Shown here: positions 17,554 through 27,875 of the stretch, one piece after another
Layout: the number at the start of each line of letters is the position of its first letter
Numbering within the stretch: position 1 is the first letter of the stretch
Origin: Bacillus nitratireducens
GTDB taxonomy: Bacteria; Bacillota; Bacilli; Bacillales; Bacillaceae_G
DNA: 64,000 nucleotides
Direction of reading: 5' to 3'
Assembly: GCF_001884135.1 (NCBI RefSeq)
Contig: NZ_MAOC01000091.1
Span: forward strand, 248,001-312,000
Program-made: the position numbers and the translations under genes
The notes under the pieces: generated by a model
Told to the model about the DNA's origin: nothing
The model's database searches: none
The model's input: only the letters and a program-made list of their open reading frames with translations

Positions 17554-18447
17554 TTAATCCGTTGTAAAAGACTCCCTCGTTACCTCAATAAATTGCTGTA
17601 GCGGAGCTGTCATCCATTTATCTTTATGCCAAGCGATTTGTGTATAAATCGGTGAGATTGCATTTTCTAAATGTAACTCTTTTATCGTCCCCTCTCGTAT
17701 ATCTTTTTCTACTACTATTGCTGGCAAAACTGCTATACCTAAATCTGCAATAACACATTGTTTAATTGCCTCGACACTAACAAACTCAATCTTATTTGCT
17801 GGATACACATCTTCTGTACGAAATAGCTCTTCAAATAAAGTCCGATACGAGCAACCGAGTTCTGTTAGTAAAAGTGTCTCGCTCTCCAAATCTTTTGTAG
17901 AAACGGAAGTTTGCCCGAGTAAATGATGCGCTGGAGCAGCGACTACTTTTAATTCTTCTTTCATAAGTGGCTCCACATGTAAAACATCCTCTGTTTTACA
18001 TTCGTCCAAAATAAATGCAAGATCTACTTTCCCTTCCATCAATTGTTCCTTCGCATCTTTATTTGAATGTGCAGGTTTAAATATAAGCTTTATTTGGGGA
18101 AATTGTGCTTTAAACCTTTTTAATATGGAAGGAAGCCTATATGTACATTGACTTTCTTGTGCACCAATTATTAACGTACCTGCCATTTCCTCATCATCTT
18201 TCACAGCCATTTTCGCTTCGTTACTAAGCGCAATCATCTTATCGGCATATAGTTGAAACTTCTTTCCTGCCTCAGTTAAGAAAAGACGTTTTCCTAATCT
18301 CTCAAATAATGGTGTACCGAGCTCAGCCTCTAACGTTTTAATTTGCGCTGTCACGCTCGACTGAGCGAAGTTTAATTTCTTCGCAGTTTGTGTAAAATTC
18401 AAACTTTCTGCTGCTACTTTAAATGTAATTAATTGTTTTATCTCCAT
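17554..18447 (-). CDS. LysR family transcriptional regulator
   Basis: A 297-aa LTTR. The N-terminal winged HTH (FTQTAKKLNFAQSSVTAQIK, about 18-37) is followed by a two-lobed substrate-binding domain (GTLIIGAQESQCTYRLPSIL and onward). It lies head-to-head with the quinone oxidoreductase gene at 18572 across a 124-bp promoter region, the usual sign that an LTTR controls its divergent neighbour. The ligand is unknown. A cysteine in TELGCSYRTLFEEL (effector domain) recalls redox-sensing family members, but that is speculative. Confidence 0.88.
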   Translation of the reverse strand: MEIKQLITFKVAAESLNFTQTAKKLNFAQSSVTAQIKTLEAELGTPLFERLGKRLFLTEAGKKFQLYADKMIALSNEAKMAVKDDEEMAGTLIIGAQESQCTYRLPSILKRFKAQFPQIKLIFKPAHSNKDAKEQLMEGKVDLAFILDECKTEDVLHVEPLMKEELKVVAAPAHHLLGQTSVSTKDLESETLLLTELGCSYRTLFEELFRTEDVYPANKIEFVSVEAIKQCVIADLGIAVLPAIVVEKDIREGTIKELHLENAISPIYTQIAWHKDKWMTAPLQQFIEVTRESFTTD

Positions 18448-18571
18448 TTATCATCCCTCTTTTTCAATCGGTATTTCCGATTGATTTTATCGAAATAATC
18501 CTCTTTGCCTATTGATATTTGTATTGTATGATAAAGAACATCGACAAACAATATAAATGGAGGTATTCCAT

Positions 18572-19537
18572 ATGAAAGCACTTTGCTTCGAAACATTCGG
18601 AGACGCTAATGTACTACAATATAAAGAAATACCTGATCCAATCATAAATCCAAATGAAATCCTTGTTCGCATGCAAGCAATCGGTTTAAATTTCGCTGAT
18701 ATTTATAGACGCCGCGGCGATTATCATCTCGCTGGTAACCCGCCTTATATATTAGGTTATGAAGGCGCTGGTATTGTTGAAAAAGTAGGAGCTAACGTTA
18801 CTACTATCAATCCCGGAGACCGCATTGCATTTGCTGACGTTCCATTTGCAAATGCAGAGCTAGTTGCTGTTCCATCTGAGAAGGCAATTAAGCTTCCGGA
18901 TGCTATCTCTTTTGAAACAGCCGCTTCTGTCTTATTGCAAGGTCTAACAGCACATTATTTAACGAACGATAGCTATCAAATAAAACAAGGTGATATAGCT
19001 TTAGTACATGCCGCAGCTGGTGGCGTTGGTCAACTTCTCATCCAAATGATTAAACTACAAAGCGGAAAAGTAATCGGTCTTACGTCATCAAAAGAAAAAG
19101 CACAGATAGCCACGTTAGCTGGTGTTGATCACGTATTTTTATATACTGAAGCATGGCATACGAATGTACTTGAAATGACTAATGGCGCTGGCGTAAATGT
19201 TGTGTATGAATCCGTAGGTTCTACATTAGAAGAAAGTTTTAAAGCGACTAAAGTTGGTGGTACTGTCGTATTTTACGGAATGGCTGGCGGTAATCCAACG
19301 CCTGTAGATCCACGTATGCTTATGGATACTTCAAAAACTTTAACTGGCGGAGACCTTTGGAACGTACTTACTACGTATGAAGAACGTAAAAAGCGATCTA
19401 CTCAATTATTTGATTGGATCACTGCAGGAGAATTAAATATCGCGAGTCCAACTACATTCGCTTTACAAGATGGTGCTTTTGCACATGAATTATTAGAGAG
19501 CCGTAAAAGTACTGGGAAAATTTTATTAATTCCGTAA
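18572..19537 (+). CDS. NADPH:quinone oxidoreductase (zeta-crystallin type MDR)
   Basis: A 321-aa medium-chain reductase without zinc ligands. It has the GYEGAGIVEKVG segment (about 62) and the nucleotide-binding HAAAGGVGQLLIQM motif (about 147), which marks the QOR subgroup. The product probably reduces quinones or electrophilic enals with NADPH in the cytosol. GGAGG lies eight bases before ATG 18572; the five-codon-longer frame would place the start on this site. The divergent LysR regulator suggests induction by its substrate. Confidence 0.9.
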   Translation: MKALCFETFGDANVLQYKEIPDPIINPNEILVRMQAIGLNFADIYRRRGDYHLAGNPPYILGYEGAGIVEKVGANVTTINPGDRIAFADVPFANAELVAVPSEKAIKLPDAISFETAASVLLQGLTAHYLTNDSYQIKQGDIALVHAAAGGVGQLLIQMIKLQSGKVIGLTSSKEKAQIATLAGVDHVFLYTEAWHTNVLEMTNGAGVNVVYESVGSTLEESFKATKVGGTVVFYGMAGGNPTPVDPRMLMDTSKTLTGGDLWNVLTTYEERKKRSTQLFDWITAGELNIASPTTFALQDGAFAHELLESRKSTGKILLIP

Positions 19538-19566
19538 TCTTTCCACTTTAAAAAGGAAAGATAAGC

Positions 19567-19604
19567 ATACTAAAAGAGCATCGATTCCGATGCTCTTTTA
19601 GTAT
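19567..19604. terminator. Bidirectional intrinsic terminator
   Basis: ATACTAAAAGAGCATCG / CGATGCTCTTTTAGTAT, a 17-bp perfect stem with a four-base loop between convergent genes. Confidence 0.9.
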
Positions 19605-19613
19605 GGAATTTTA

Positions 19614-20066
19614 TTAGTTTCTTTTCATTCCAGTAATTTTCGGCTCATCATATGAAATAATGTCGATGATATGGTTCAAACAAGGAATTTGATAATGAAC
19701 GAACTGCTCTTCAGGAAATATAAATTCAGCAATTGTTCCTGCTTTAACAAAATCCGAATATCTTGATTTTGAGTAAACTCTAAAAATTCTACCTTCTGAA
19801 ATTTCGTAGTCATCCATTACAGTAAACGATTCATTAATAACGGAGTAAGCAACATACGATTCAAAATCCAATTGCACAATTGGCAGATTGTCATCAACAT
19901 CAATGGATGATGCTTCTATTTTAACCTCATCTGTAATTTTCGCGAGTCCCTTAGTTTTGTTAACTTTACACCTATCAATAAGTACCCTCAGTGAATTTTC
20001 TTCAGGTTCAAACAATTTGTTTAAATATATATACCCTTTAAATTCCATCAAATCTTGAAAATCCAT
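19614..20066 (-). CDS. Conserved hypothetical protein (150 aa)
   Basis: I do not recognise this family. The protein is acidic and soluble, with alternating beta strands (GYIYLNKLFEPEENSLRVLI, FIFPEEQFVHYQIPCLNHII) and no signal peptide or membrane segment. ATG 20066 is taken because a GGGGG run lies just upstream; the longer frame to 20129 has no such site. It sits alone between terminators. A small nucleic-acid- or toxin-immunity-type protein is possible, but nothing in the sequence proves it. Confidence 0.6.
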   Translation of the reverse strand: MDFQDLMEFKGYIYLNKLFEPEENSLRVLIDRCKVNKTKGLAKITDEVKIEASSIDVDDNLPIVQLDFESYVAYSVINESFTVMDDYEISEGRIFRVYSKSRYSDFVKAGTIAEFIFPEEQFVHYQIPCLNHIIDIISYDEPKITGMKRN

Positions 20067-20317
20067 TATTTCCCCCCATTTTGAAAATCTATCTGAAACA
20101 GTTGCGAGTCTCTTTACATAACTGCTCAACCAAGATTTTATACACCTATTCTAATCAACTGTAACATAAATCATTGTACACTCTTACTTTATGTTGAAAG
20201 TGGTACTGTTTTTGGTACAAACTCAACGAAAAATGATTTAAATCAATAAAAAAAGACCCTTCCGCTTATGCGAAAAGGCATACGATCTTATTTGTTATTT
20301 TGAGTAAAACTCACCCT

Positions 20318-20341
20318 AAAAAGATCTCGTTAAGATCTTTC
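20318..20341 (-). terminator. Probable intrinsic terminator of the phosphatase gene
   Basis: AAGATCT / AGATCTT stem ending in a T run on the reverse strand. The rest of 20130-20375 shows no gene. Confidence 0.5.
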
Positions 20342-20375
20342 TAGCTTCTTTTTCTTATTTCTATTTGAGATATAA

Positions 20376-21086
20376 TTATATTTCCACACTTTCTTTCCCT
20401 TTTGCAACATAGCTCATATCTCCAACCGACTCGACTGTGTACTTCCCATCTTGATATACAATCTTCGTCACACTAGCATTTTCCACTCCAAGCTTTGTTT
20501 TGCTACTATCTAACAGTTCTATTAAGGTAGTAATTAAAAGCCCATGAACGACAACTAATACGTTACCGCCACCATTTCCAACAGCTTCTTCACTAATTTT
20601 ATCAATCTCTGCTTTTATACGAGTAGAAAATAATTCCCAATCTTCCGCCTGTTTCGTAGGGTCTGCTGCTCTAATCAGGTTAATCACTTCTTGAATAGAA
20701 AACTTCATGAGTTCTTCTGGTGATGCAACGCCCGCAGCTTTTCCAACCACATCCCACATATTTTCAAGTTTTTCACCTTCAAAAATACCAAAATTTAATT
20801 CTCGTAAATTTTTCCTTTGCTCAAGTTTCAATTTTGATTGTTCACTATACTTTAATACTAAATTAGCAGTTTCAATCGCTCGACCGCTATCACTACTATA
20901 CGCTTGCATAAAATGAACATCTTTTAATCCCGTTCCTAAATTAGAGGCAACTTCCACACCTTTTTCTACTAATGGAGAATCTGCCCAACCTTGCGCACGA
21001 TGATTCGTATTTAATATTGTTTTACCGTGTCTTGTAACATATAACGTAACTACATTCTCATTGCTATCTGTTTCTCGCTTCTTCAT
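20376..21086 (-). CDS. Histidine phosphatase (phosphoglycerate mutase-like) family protein
   Basis: A 236-aa protein with the phospho-accepting motif VTRHGKT (His about 20), the second catalytic histidine in LVVVHGLLI (about 180) and the acid segment LRELNFGIFEGE. This is a branch-1 histidine phosphatase, cytosolic. The substrate could be a sugar phosphate or a nucleotide intermediate. AAAGGGAGAG precedes the ATG. The gene is flanked by terminators and monocistronic. Confidence 0.88.
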   Translation of the reverse strand: MKKRETDSNENVVTLYVTRHGKTILNTNHRAQGWADSPLVEKGVEVASNLGTGLKDVHFMQAYSSDSGRAIETANLVLKYSEQSKLKLEQRKNLRELNFGIFEGEKLENMWDVVGKAAGVASPEELMKFSIQEVINLIRAADPTKQAEDWELFSTRIKAEIDKISEEAVGNGGGNVLVVVHGLLITTLIELLDSSKTKLGVENASVTKIVYQDGKYTVESVGDMSYVAKGKESVEI

Positions 21087-21177
21087 TCTATTCTCTCCCT
21101 TTACATTTCTATATCAATTTTACCATCTCAATTATTCATTGAGCAAAATATACGTAAGTGAATTTCCTTAATAAAAA

Positions 21178-21215
21178 AAGCTATCTTTCTGTATATCCCT
21201 ACAAAAAGATAGCTT
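21178..21215 (-). terminator. Intrinsic terminator
   Basis: AAGCTATCTTT / AAAGATAGCTT stem, downstream of the GNAT and mutS2-like pair. Confidence 0.75.
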
Positions 21216-21246
21216 CTTTTATGATTACATTTCTTAATCGATACTC

Positions 21247-21771
21247 CTACTCAGCAAAAGCACTCGAATACTGAACAACTCCTTCTACACCTTCAAGAGC
21301 ATTCTCTCTTAGCTCCATCACCATAAACACCTCATCAGGCACTTCAAATGGCGCTTTTATATTCCACTCACTTGCTTTCTTAAAACCAAATTTCGGATAA
21401 TACTCTGGATGTCCTAACACTACAACTGATCCATATCCAAGTTCTTTCGCTTTTTCTAAAGCAGCTACAATAAGCTTCCCACCAATTCCTTTTTTCTGGT
21501 GGCCCCTATCAACTGAAATCGGTGCAAGTGCTAACGATTCTACAGAAGTTCCATCCTGTTCTATTGTAATGTTTGACAACAAAATGTGCCCCACTATTCC
21601 CTCATCAACCGCAACTAATGATAATTCAGGAATAAACGCGTCACATTCTCTAATACGTTTTACAAGTTCATGTTCCTTTTTATCACTAAATTCTTCATTT
21701 AAAAATGCTTGTTGTACAACTTCTTCTGTTTTTCTATAATCGTTTTTTTGCTCTTGTCTAATCGTTACCAT
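21247..21771 (-). CDS. GNAT family N-acetyltransferase (YhbS-like)
   Basis: A 174-aa protein with the acetyl-CoA loop HQKKGIGGKLIVAALEKAKE (about 89-108) and the YhbS-type block VVVLGHPEYYPKFGFKKAS (about 117-135). YhbS-like enzymes acetylate small molecules or protein N-termini; the substrate here is unknown. It starts six bases after the stop of the MutS2-like gene, so the two are one transcript. The link may be casual. Confidence 0.85.
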   Translation of the reverse strand: MVTIRQEQKNDYRKTEEVVQQAFLNEEFSDKKEHELVKRIRECDAFIPELSLVAVDEGIVGHILLSNITIEQDGTSVESLALAPISVDRGHQKKGIGGKLIVAALEKAKELGYGSVVVLGHPEYYPKFGFKKASEWNIKAPFEVPDEVFMVMELRENALEGVEGVVQYSSAFAE

Positions 21772-21777
21772 CTTAAC

Positions 21778-23679
21778 TTATCCTCTATTCTTTCTTATTT
21801 CTTTTTCAATTTTACGAAGCGCTTTTTTCGATCCGCGCTCAATATCGTGTTGCATTTTTCTTTCTTTATAATCGACAAATAGTGTATTTAAATCATATCC
21901 TTCTGGGTATAATTCTTTTGCTGCTACCTCTAACGTAATACGTTTTACATTCACTTCAACAAATTCACCGTTATAATATACAACGACGTTATAGAAATTA
22001 TCTATTTCCTTATAGATGATACCAAAATCATCATAATCTAATAAATTTACACGATCGCCGATTTTGTACTCATAATGGTTTTCTCTTTTTTCTTGCACCA
22101 TTTTCGGTTTTCTAATCTTACTTTCATTCACTTTTTCTATAGCGTATTCTTTATTTCCCATATACTCTTTCGCTCTTTGCAGTACATGTTCTCTCACATT
22201 CATTTTATTCGCAATCCAAAGTGCATTACTTTCACCTGATTTACCGATCACTAATTTATAAAGTGGCTCTAGTGTTTCACTATTAAATTGCATTGCTGCG
22301 TTCATAAAATCATCGTGCATTTCTGAAAAGCGTTTGATTTCACCGTAATGCGTACTCGCAATTGTAATACATCCCGCAAGGTAAAATTCTTCTAAAATAG
22401 ATATCGCAAGCGCCGCACCTTCATTCGGTTCTGTACCGCTTCCTATTTCGTCAAATAACAGTAACGTATTATTATTTGACATCCTCATGATTTCAGAAAG
22501 ATTTTTCATATGAGATGAAAATGTACTTAGTGCATTTTCGATACTTTGATTATCACCAATGTCTACAAATACATTTTCGAAAATAGCAATTTCCGTTTCT
22601 TTATCTCCAGCGATATGAAGGCCTGACATTGTCGCTAATGTTAACAATCCGATTGTTTTTAGCACAATTGTTTTCCCGCCCGCATTTGGTCCTGTAATAA
22701 TTAAACTTCGGTAGTTTTGACCGATTTCAAAGTTTAATGGTACTACTTTCCCATTTAAAAGCGGATGCTTACAATTCACTAAATGAATATAGCCATGATC
22801 ATTTAATTTCGGCTCTATTCCATCGATTGATTTACTAAACTTCGCTTTCGCAAATACCATATCATATTGACTAATCAATTCCATATTAATTTTTATATGA
22901 TAAATGTTTTCTACTACCATTCCTGATAAAGTTGCTAAAATTTGATACTCTTCCATCGCTTCTTCTGCTTTCAAACTTGCGAGTTCCGCATTTAACTTTG
23001 TAACCGTATGCGGTTCTATAAATACAGTAGAACCTTTAGCGGATGCTTCAACTATACTTCCCGCAACTTGATTTTTATAAGAAGATTTAATTGGAATCGT
23101 ATAGCGATCATCCTTTTTACTAATAAAGAATTCCTGAATATATTTCTTATTTGTACTACTATTTAAAAACTTCGTTAAGCGCTCTTTTATTTTTCCGTCT
23201 ACCGAATCAATGTTATTGCGAATTCGTTTTAATTCTTTACTCGCAGCTGCATCAATACTATTACCTTTAATAGAAAAGTTGATTTCCTCTTCAATACTTT
23301 TATATTCAGTCATTGAATTCGCATAAGAAGCTAATACTGGCGCAAAAAATTCTTTATCTAACATAAACTTTTTAATCTTTCTACAGCCACGTAAAAAGTC
23401 TGAAACACTTACTAACTCTTCAGGATCTAAAATCATCCCTTTTTCTAATTTTTGAATTGTACTAGCAATATTTGAAATGCCGAAGAAAGGAACATGCCCT
23501 TCTGCATCTACTATAGCTCGTGCTTCTGTCGTTTCATTCAAGCGATTCCTCACTACTTTTATACTCGTACTCGGCTCTAATTTATTTAATAATTCCTTAC
23601 CTAATCCACTTACACAATATGATTTCACTATTTCCTTTAATTCGTTATATTGTAACTTTTCAAAAGTCATCGTATTCAT
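21778..23679 (-). CDS. MutS2-like ATPase lacking the Smr nuclease domain
   Basis: A 633-aa protein with the MutS2 order: helical core (1-300), coiled clamp, and an ABC-type ATPase with Walker A GPNAGGKT (about 330), the DNQSIENALSTFSSHM signature and Walker B LLLFDEIGSGTEP (about 406-418). Canonical MutS2 of about 785 aa ends in a KOW segment and an Smr domain. Here a short KOW-like stretch (KIGDRVNLLDYDDFGIIYKE, about 550) is followed by a basic tail and no Smr motif. MutS2 acts in ribosome-collision rescue in Bacillus, and this paralogue may compete or act as an accessory (inference). ATG 23679 follows GAGGAG. Confidence 0.88.
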   Translation of the reverse strand: MNTMTFEKLQYNELKEIVKSYCVSGLGKELLNKLEPSTSIKVVRNRLNETTEARAIVDAEGHVPFFGISNIASTIQKLEKGMILDPEELVSVSDFLRGCRKIKKFMLDKEFFAPVLASYANSMTEYKSIEEEINFSIKGNSIDAAASKELKRIRNNIDSVDGKIKERLTKFLNSSTNKKYIQEFFISKKDDRYTIPIKSSYKNQVAGSIVEASAKGSTVFIEPHTVTKLNAELASLKAEEAMEEYQILATLSGMVVENIYHIKINMELISQYDMVFAKAKFSKSIDGIEPKLNDHGYIHLVNCKHPLLNGKVVPLNFEIGQNYRSLIITGPNAGGKTIVLKTIGLLTLATMSGLHIAGDKETEIAIFENVFVDIGDNQSIENALSTFSSHMKNLSEIMRMSNNNTLLLFDEIGSGTEPNEGAALAISILEEFYLAGCITIASTHYGEIKRFSEMHDDFMNAAMQFNSETLEPLYKLVIGKSGESNALWIANKMNVREHVLQRAKEYMGNKEYAIEKVNESKIRKPKMVQEKRENHYEYKIGDRVNLLDYDDFGIIYKEIDNFYNVVVYYNGEFVEVNVKRITLEVAAKELYPEGYDLNTLFVDYKERKMQHDIERGSKKALRKIEKEIRKNRG

Positions 23680-23794
23680 TTTGTTTCTCCTCACTATGAT
23701 TGATTTTTATCATAAATGAAGATACCTACTCATTAGATTCCAATGAGTTCTACATTATTCATTTACCATTTTTATACATTAAAAAAATATACAA

Positions 23795-23821
23795 AAAAGC
23801 TGCGGGGATACCGCAGCTTTT
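23795..23821 (-). terminator. Intrinsic terminator ending the 23.8-24.1 kb small transcript
   Basis: AAAAGCTGCGG / CCGCAGCTTTT stem with its T run on the reverse-strand side. It follows no known gene on that strand, so it implies a short transcript from about 24.1 kb. Confidence 0.8.
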
Positions 23822-23825
23822 ACAT

Positions 23826-23924
23826 TTACAAGGCATGTGTAATAACATATGAGGAAATAAGCCATAAAAAACAGATGGCAATCCCCTTATTACACGCTTT
23901 ATAAAGTATTGTAGGTATCTTCAT
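23826..23924 (-). CDS. Possible 32-aa hydrophobic small protein
   Basis: ATG 23924 opens a frame starting MKIPTILYKACNKG, followed by a hydrophobic stretch (IAICFLWLISSYVITHAL) that could span the membrane or act as an export signal. The stop is five bases before a strong terminator that belongs to this strand, which argues for a real short transcript. No good ribosome binding site is seen. It overlaps the 23-codon frame upstream, so translational coupling is possible. Confidence 0.4.
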   Translation of the reverse strand: MKIPTILYKACNKGIAICFLWLISSYVITHAL

Positions 23925-23970
23925 AGGTTTCGAAATAAATCCATGACAAAATTAGGGGTATGATGTACAT
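23899..23970 (-). CDS. Possible 23-codon small ORF
   Basis: ATG 23970 has AGGGGA five bases upstream and encodes MYIIPLILSWIYFETYEDTY plus three residues. Its 3' end overlaps the next frame by 26 bp. It could be a leader that delivers ribosomes to the 32-aa frame. Farther upstream a seven-codon frame, MSAVGTK (24037-24014), also has a GAGAGGTG site. Confidence 0.35.
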   Translation of the reverse strand: MYIIPLILSWIYFETYEDTYNTL

Positions 23971-24167
23971 AAAAATCCCCTGGTCTTATCCGATTTATTT
24001 CATTAAATTTTTCCTATTTAGTACCTACCGCACTCACAAAAAGCACCTCTCATTAATTTATATTATAGTCATTGAAATCTAATTTACTGAAATCATCATA
24101 CTATATGTTTTGCAAGAAGTAAAGGTGTCAGACTATTGCCTTTCACACCTGAGGAAGGTCCCTTTTT

Positions 24168-24884
24168 TCACTTCGTAGACTGTAAAACTTTCATATAGTC
24201 AGCCTTTTTCTCAAGGGTCTTTTTCGCATCTTCAGCCGTTAATATATAATCTACTGCAATATTTTTTAATACATCCTTATTAACGTCTGGCAGCTGAATC
24301 GTTATATCTTCCACACTACTCTTACTATTTTCAATCATTTTATTAAATTCCTTCATACTTCTTGCGGCCTCCGCTAATGTTTCCATATGTACAGGATTGT
24401 TTACATCTAAAACAGTATTACTTCTAAAAACTGCCGTATAATACTGCTTCAAATTTTTCTTCGCTATTTCTTTCTCGGCATTTTTATCGAAAACAGTATC
24501 CCCCGCCTGTATTTGAGCGAAAATAAGGATAGTATTATTCTCTTTTTTTTCATAATATGTATTGAATCTTTCTTGTAAATCATTCGCTTCTTTTTTTATT
24601 TTATAGTTATCATTATTTACTTTTGGAGAGATTTGTCCCTCGAAAGAAAATTGAAATTGCAAATACGGTTCATCGACTTGCTGTACAGAAACTATCCGCC
24701 ACTTTGGACCAAGGAAATCCTTTCCGTTATCCAGTGTTTCAACTTGGTTTAGTTTAACAGAAATACCATACTCCGATTTTGTATAACTTTGTGCTTTTTG
24801 TTCAAGTTCTTCATCCGTTATATCACATGATGTTAATAGTAATAAACTAAACATTATACTATATTTCATTATTGTTCTTTTCAT
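24168..24884 (-). CDS. Lipoprotein of unknown function
   Basis: A 238-aa precursor with a short signal and lipobox LLLLTSC (Cys about 20), so it should be anchored on the outer face of the cytoplasmic membrane. The mature part is charged and mixed alpha/beta (SYTKSEYGISVKLNQVETL, YYTAVFRSNTVLDVNNPV), with helical repeats at the C-terminus. I do not recognise the family with certainty. It resembles DUF1672-type Bacillus lipoproteins only in size. The promoter lies in the gap to 25333. Confidence 0.65.
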   Translation of the reverse strand: MKRTIMKYSIMFSLLLLTSCDITDEELEQKAQSYTKSEYGISVKLNQVETLDNGKDFLGPKWRIVSVQQVDEPYLQFQFSFEGQISPKVNNDNYKIKKEANDLQERFNTYYEKKENNTILIFAQIQAGDTVFDKNAEKEIAKKNLKQYYTAVFRSNTVLDVNNPVHMETLAEAARSMKEFNKMIENSKSSVEDITIQLPDVNKDVLKNIAVDYILTAEDAKKTLEKKADYMKVLQSTK

Positions 24885-25048
24885 AATGCCTCTCCTTTCG
24901 CTACTACTGCCTATACAGAAATGTCCTTATAGATTTGAAATTACAATGTATATAAAAAACTTCTTCTAATAATTGCTACACCACTTTGCCTTCTCTGACA
25001 TTAATAATAAAAACTCATCATTTTGCTTTAGAAGGCCCTAATAACCAC

Positions 25049-25104
25049 AAGTGTAAAAACACCCATTTGTTTTCACTTTACACTTAAAGTGTAATTTTAC
25101 ACTA
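25049..25104. promoter_or_regulatory. Cluster of GTGTAAA half-sites and a TTACACTT-A-AAGTGTAA dyad
   Basis: The 449-bp gap 24885-25333 has no visible gene but holds four copies of the half-site. They are GTGTAAA at 25051, the perfect palindrome at 25078-25094 (two copies) and TTTTACACT at 25096-25104. It lies between the divergent lipoprotein and exosporium genes and looks like a multi-site operator. The regulator is unknown. Confidence 0.5.
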
Positions 25105-25333
25105 TAAACATTTTATCGTAAAGCAAATATAACATCTATTAAAATCACGTTAAAAACATACTAATATTTAGTTCTATAACAATCACAGTATGGCTTTTAT
25201 CGTCTCCAACTTTAAAGTAATAACTTTAATTTCGCTGCGAAAAAATTAAATAAGCGCCTCCGCTATTGCGAATGTCATTTACTTTCCCTAATACATTTAA
25301 TAATTATGACAAGCAATCATAGGGGGTTACTAT

Positions 25334-26023
25334 ATGAACGAACAATATATTATTTTACATGGGCCTGCTCTTGAACCAAATTTAATTGGCCCCACACTAC
25401 CACCAATTCCACCATTTACATTCCCAACCGGACCTACTGGAATCACAGGACCTACCGGTGCGACAGGTTTTACTGGAATTGGAATAACTGGACCCACTGG
25501 GTTTACAGGGCCTACCGGAATTGGAATAACTGGGCCCATTGGGATTACAGGACCTACTGGAATTGGAATAACTGGGCCCACTGGAGTTACAGGACCTACT
25601 GGTACAACCGGTTTAGGGATCCTCCCCGTATTTGGAGCAATAACTTCTGAAATAGGTATCGGTTTTTCAGTAGTAGTTAATACAAATATTAATTTTACCG
25701 TTCCAGGACCTGTTAGTGGAACTACTCTAAACCTAGTAGACAACTCCATTACAATTAATACCACTGGTGTATACTCTGTATCCTTTTCAATCGTATTTGC
25801 GATACAAGCTATTTCGTCTAGTATATTAAACCTTACAATAAACGATTCGATTCAATTCGCAATTGAATCACGAGTTGGTGGTGGGTCTGGGGTAAGAGCT
25901 ACATCCGCCAGAACTGATCTATTACCTTTAAACCAAGGAGATGTTCTTCGAGTACGAATAAGAGAAGCCACGGGTGACATTATTTATTCCAACGCATCTC
26001 TTGTTGTTTCAAAAGTCGACTAG
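25334..26023 (+). CDS. Exosporium collagen-like protein, BclA/BetA (BAS3290) type
   Basis: A 229-aa protein in three parts. Residues 12-28 ([16 protein letters not shown]) match the exosporium-targeting and anchoring motif of BclA. Residues 33-95 are collagen-like Gly-X-Y triplets rich in GPT/GIT. Residues 100-229 form a C-terminal beta-rich jelly-roll trimer domain ([34 protein letters not shown]). By memory it is closest to BetA (BAS3290) of B. anthracis. It should be incorporated into the outermost spore layer and glycosylated on the threonines. The collagen run is short. The ATG follows AGGGGG. Confidence 0.92.
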   Translation: MNEQYIILHGPALEPNLIGPTLPPIPPFTFPTGPTGITGPTGATGFTGIGITGPTGFTGPTGIGITGPIGITGPTGIGITGPTGVTGPTGTTGLGILPVFGAITSEIGIGFSVVVNTNINFTVPGPVSGTTLNLVDNSITINTTGVYSVSFSIVFAIQAISSSILNLTINDSIQFAIESRVGGGSGVRATSARTDLLPLNQGDVLRVRIREATGDIIYSNASLVVSKVD

Positions 26024-26063
26024 TGCATTTATTAAAATAAAGATTTAGGTATGATAACAATAT

Positions 26064-26107
26064 AAAAAGAAGAGGAAGACTTATATTTCAGTCTTCCTCT
26101 TCTTTTC
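26064..26107. terminator. Bidirectional intrinsic terminator
   Basis: AAAAGAAGAGGAAGACT / AGTCTTCCTCTTCTTTT stem between the convergent exosporium and amylase genes. Confidence 0.9.
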
Positions 26108-26117
26108 TATCACCAAC

Positions 26118-27761
<1,644 letters not shown>

Positions 27762-27875
27762 TTATTTTTTAGTCTAACTTCAAATATTCATCAAATACTT
27801 CAACGTAGTTTTCATTTCACATCTTATTCAAGATTGTTTACAATTTATCTATAAAAGCATAACGGAGGGATTTCT

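Noticed and set aside
25330-25764. Long open frame antisense to the collagen-like gene (proline/valine-rich)
   Set aside because: It mirrors the Gly-X-Y repeat on the other strand; repeat composition keeps the frame open. No ribosome binding site or independent family signal.
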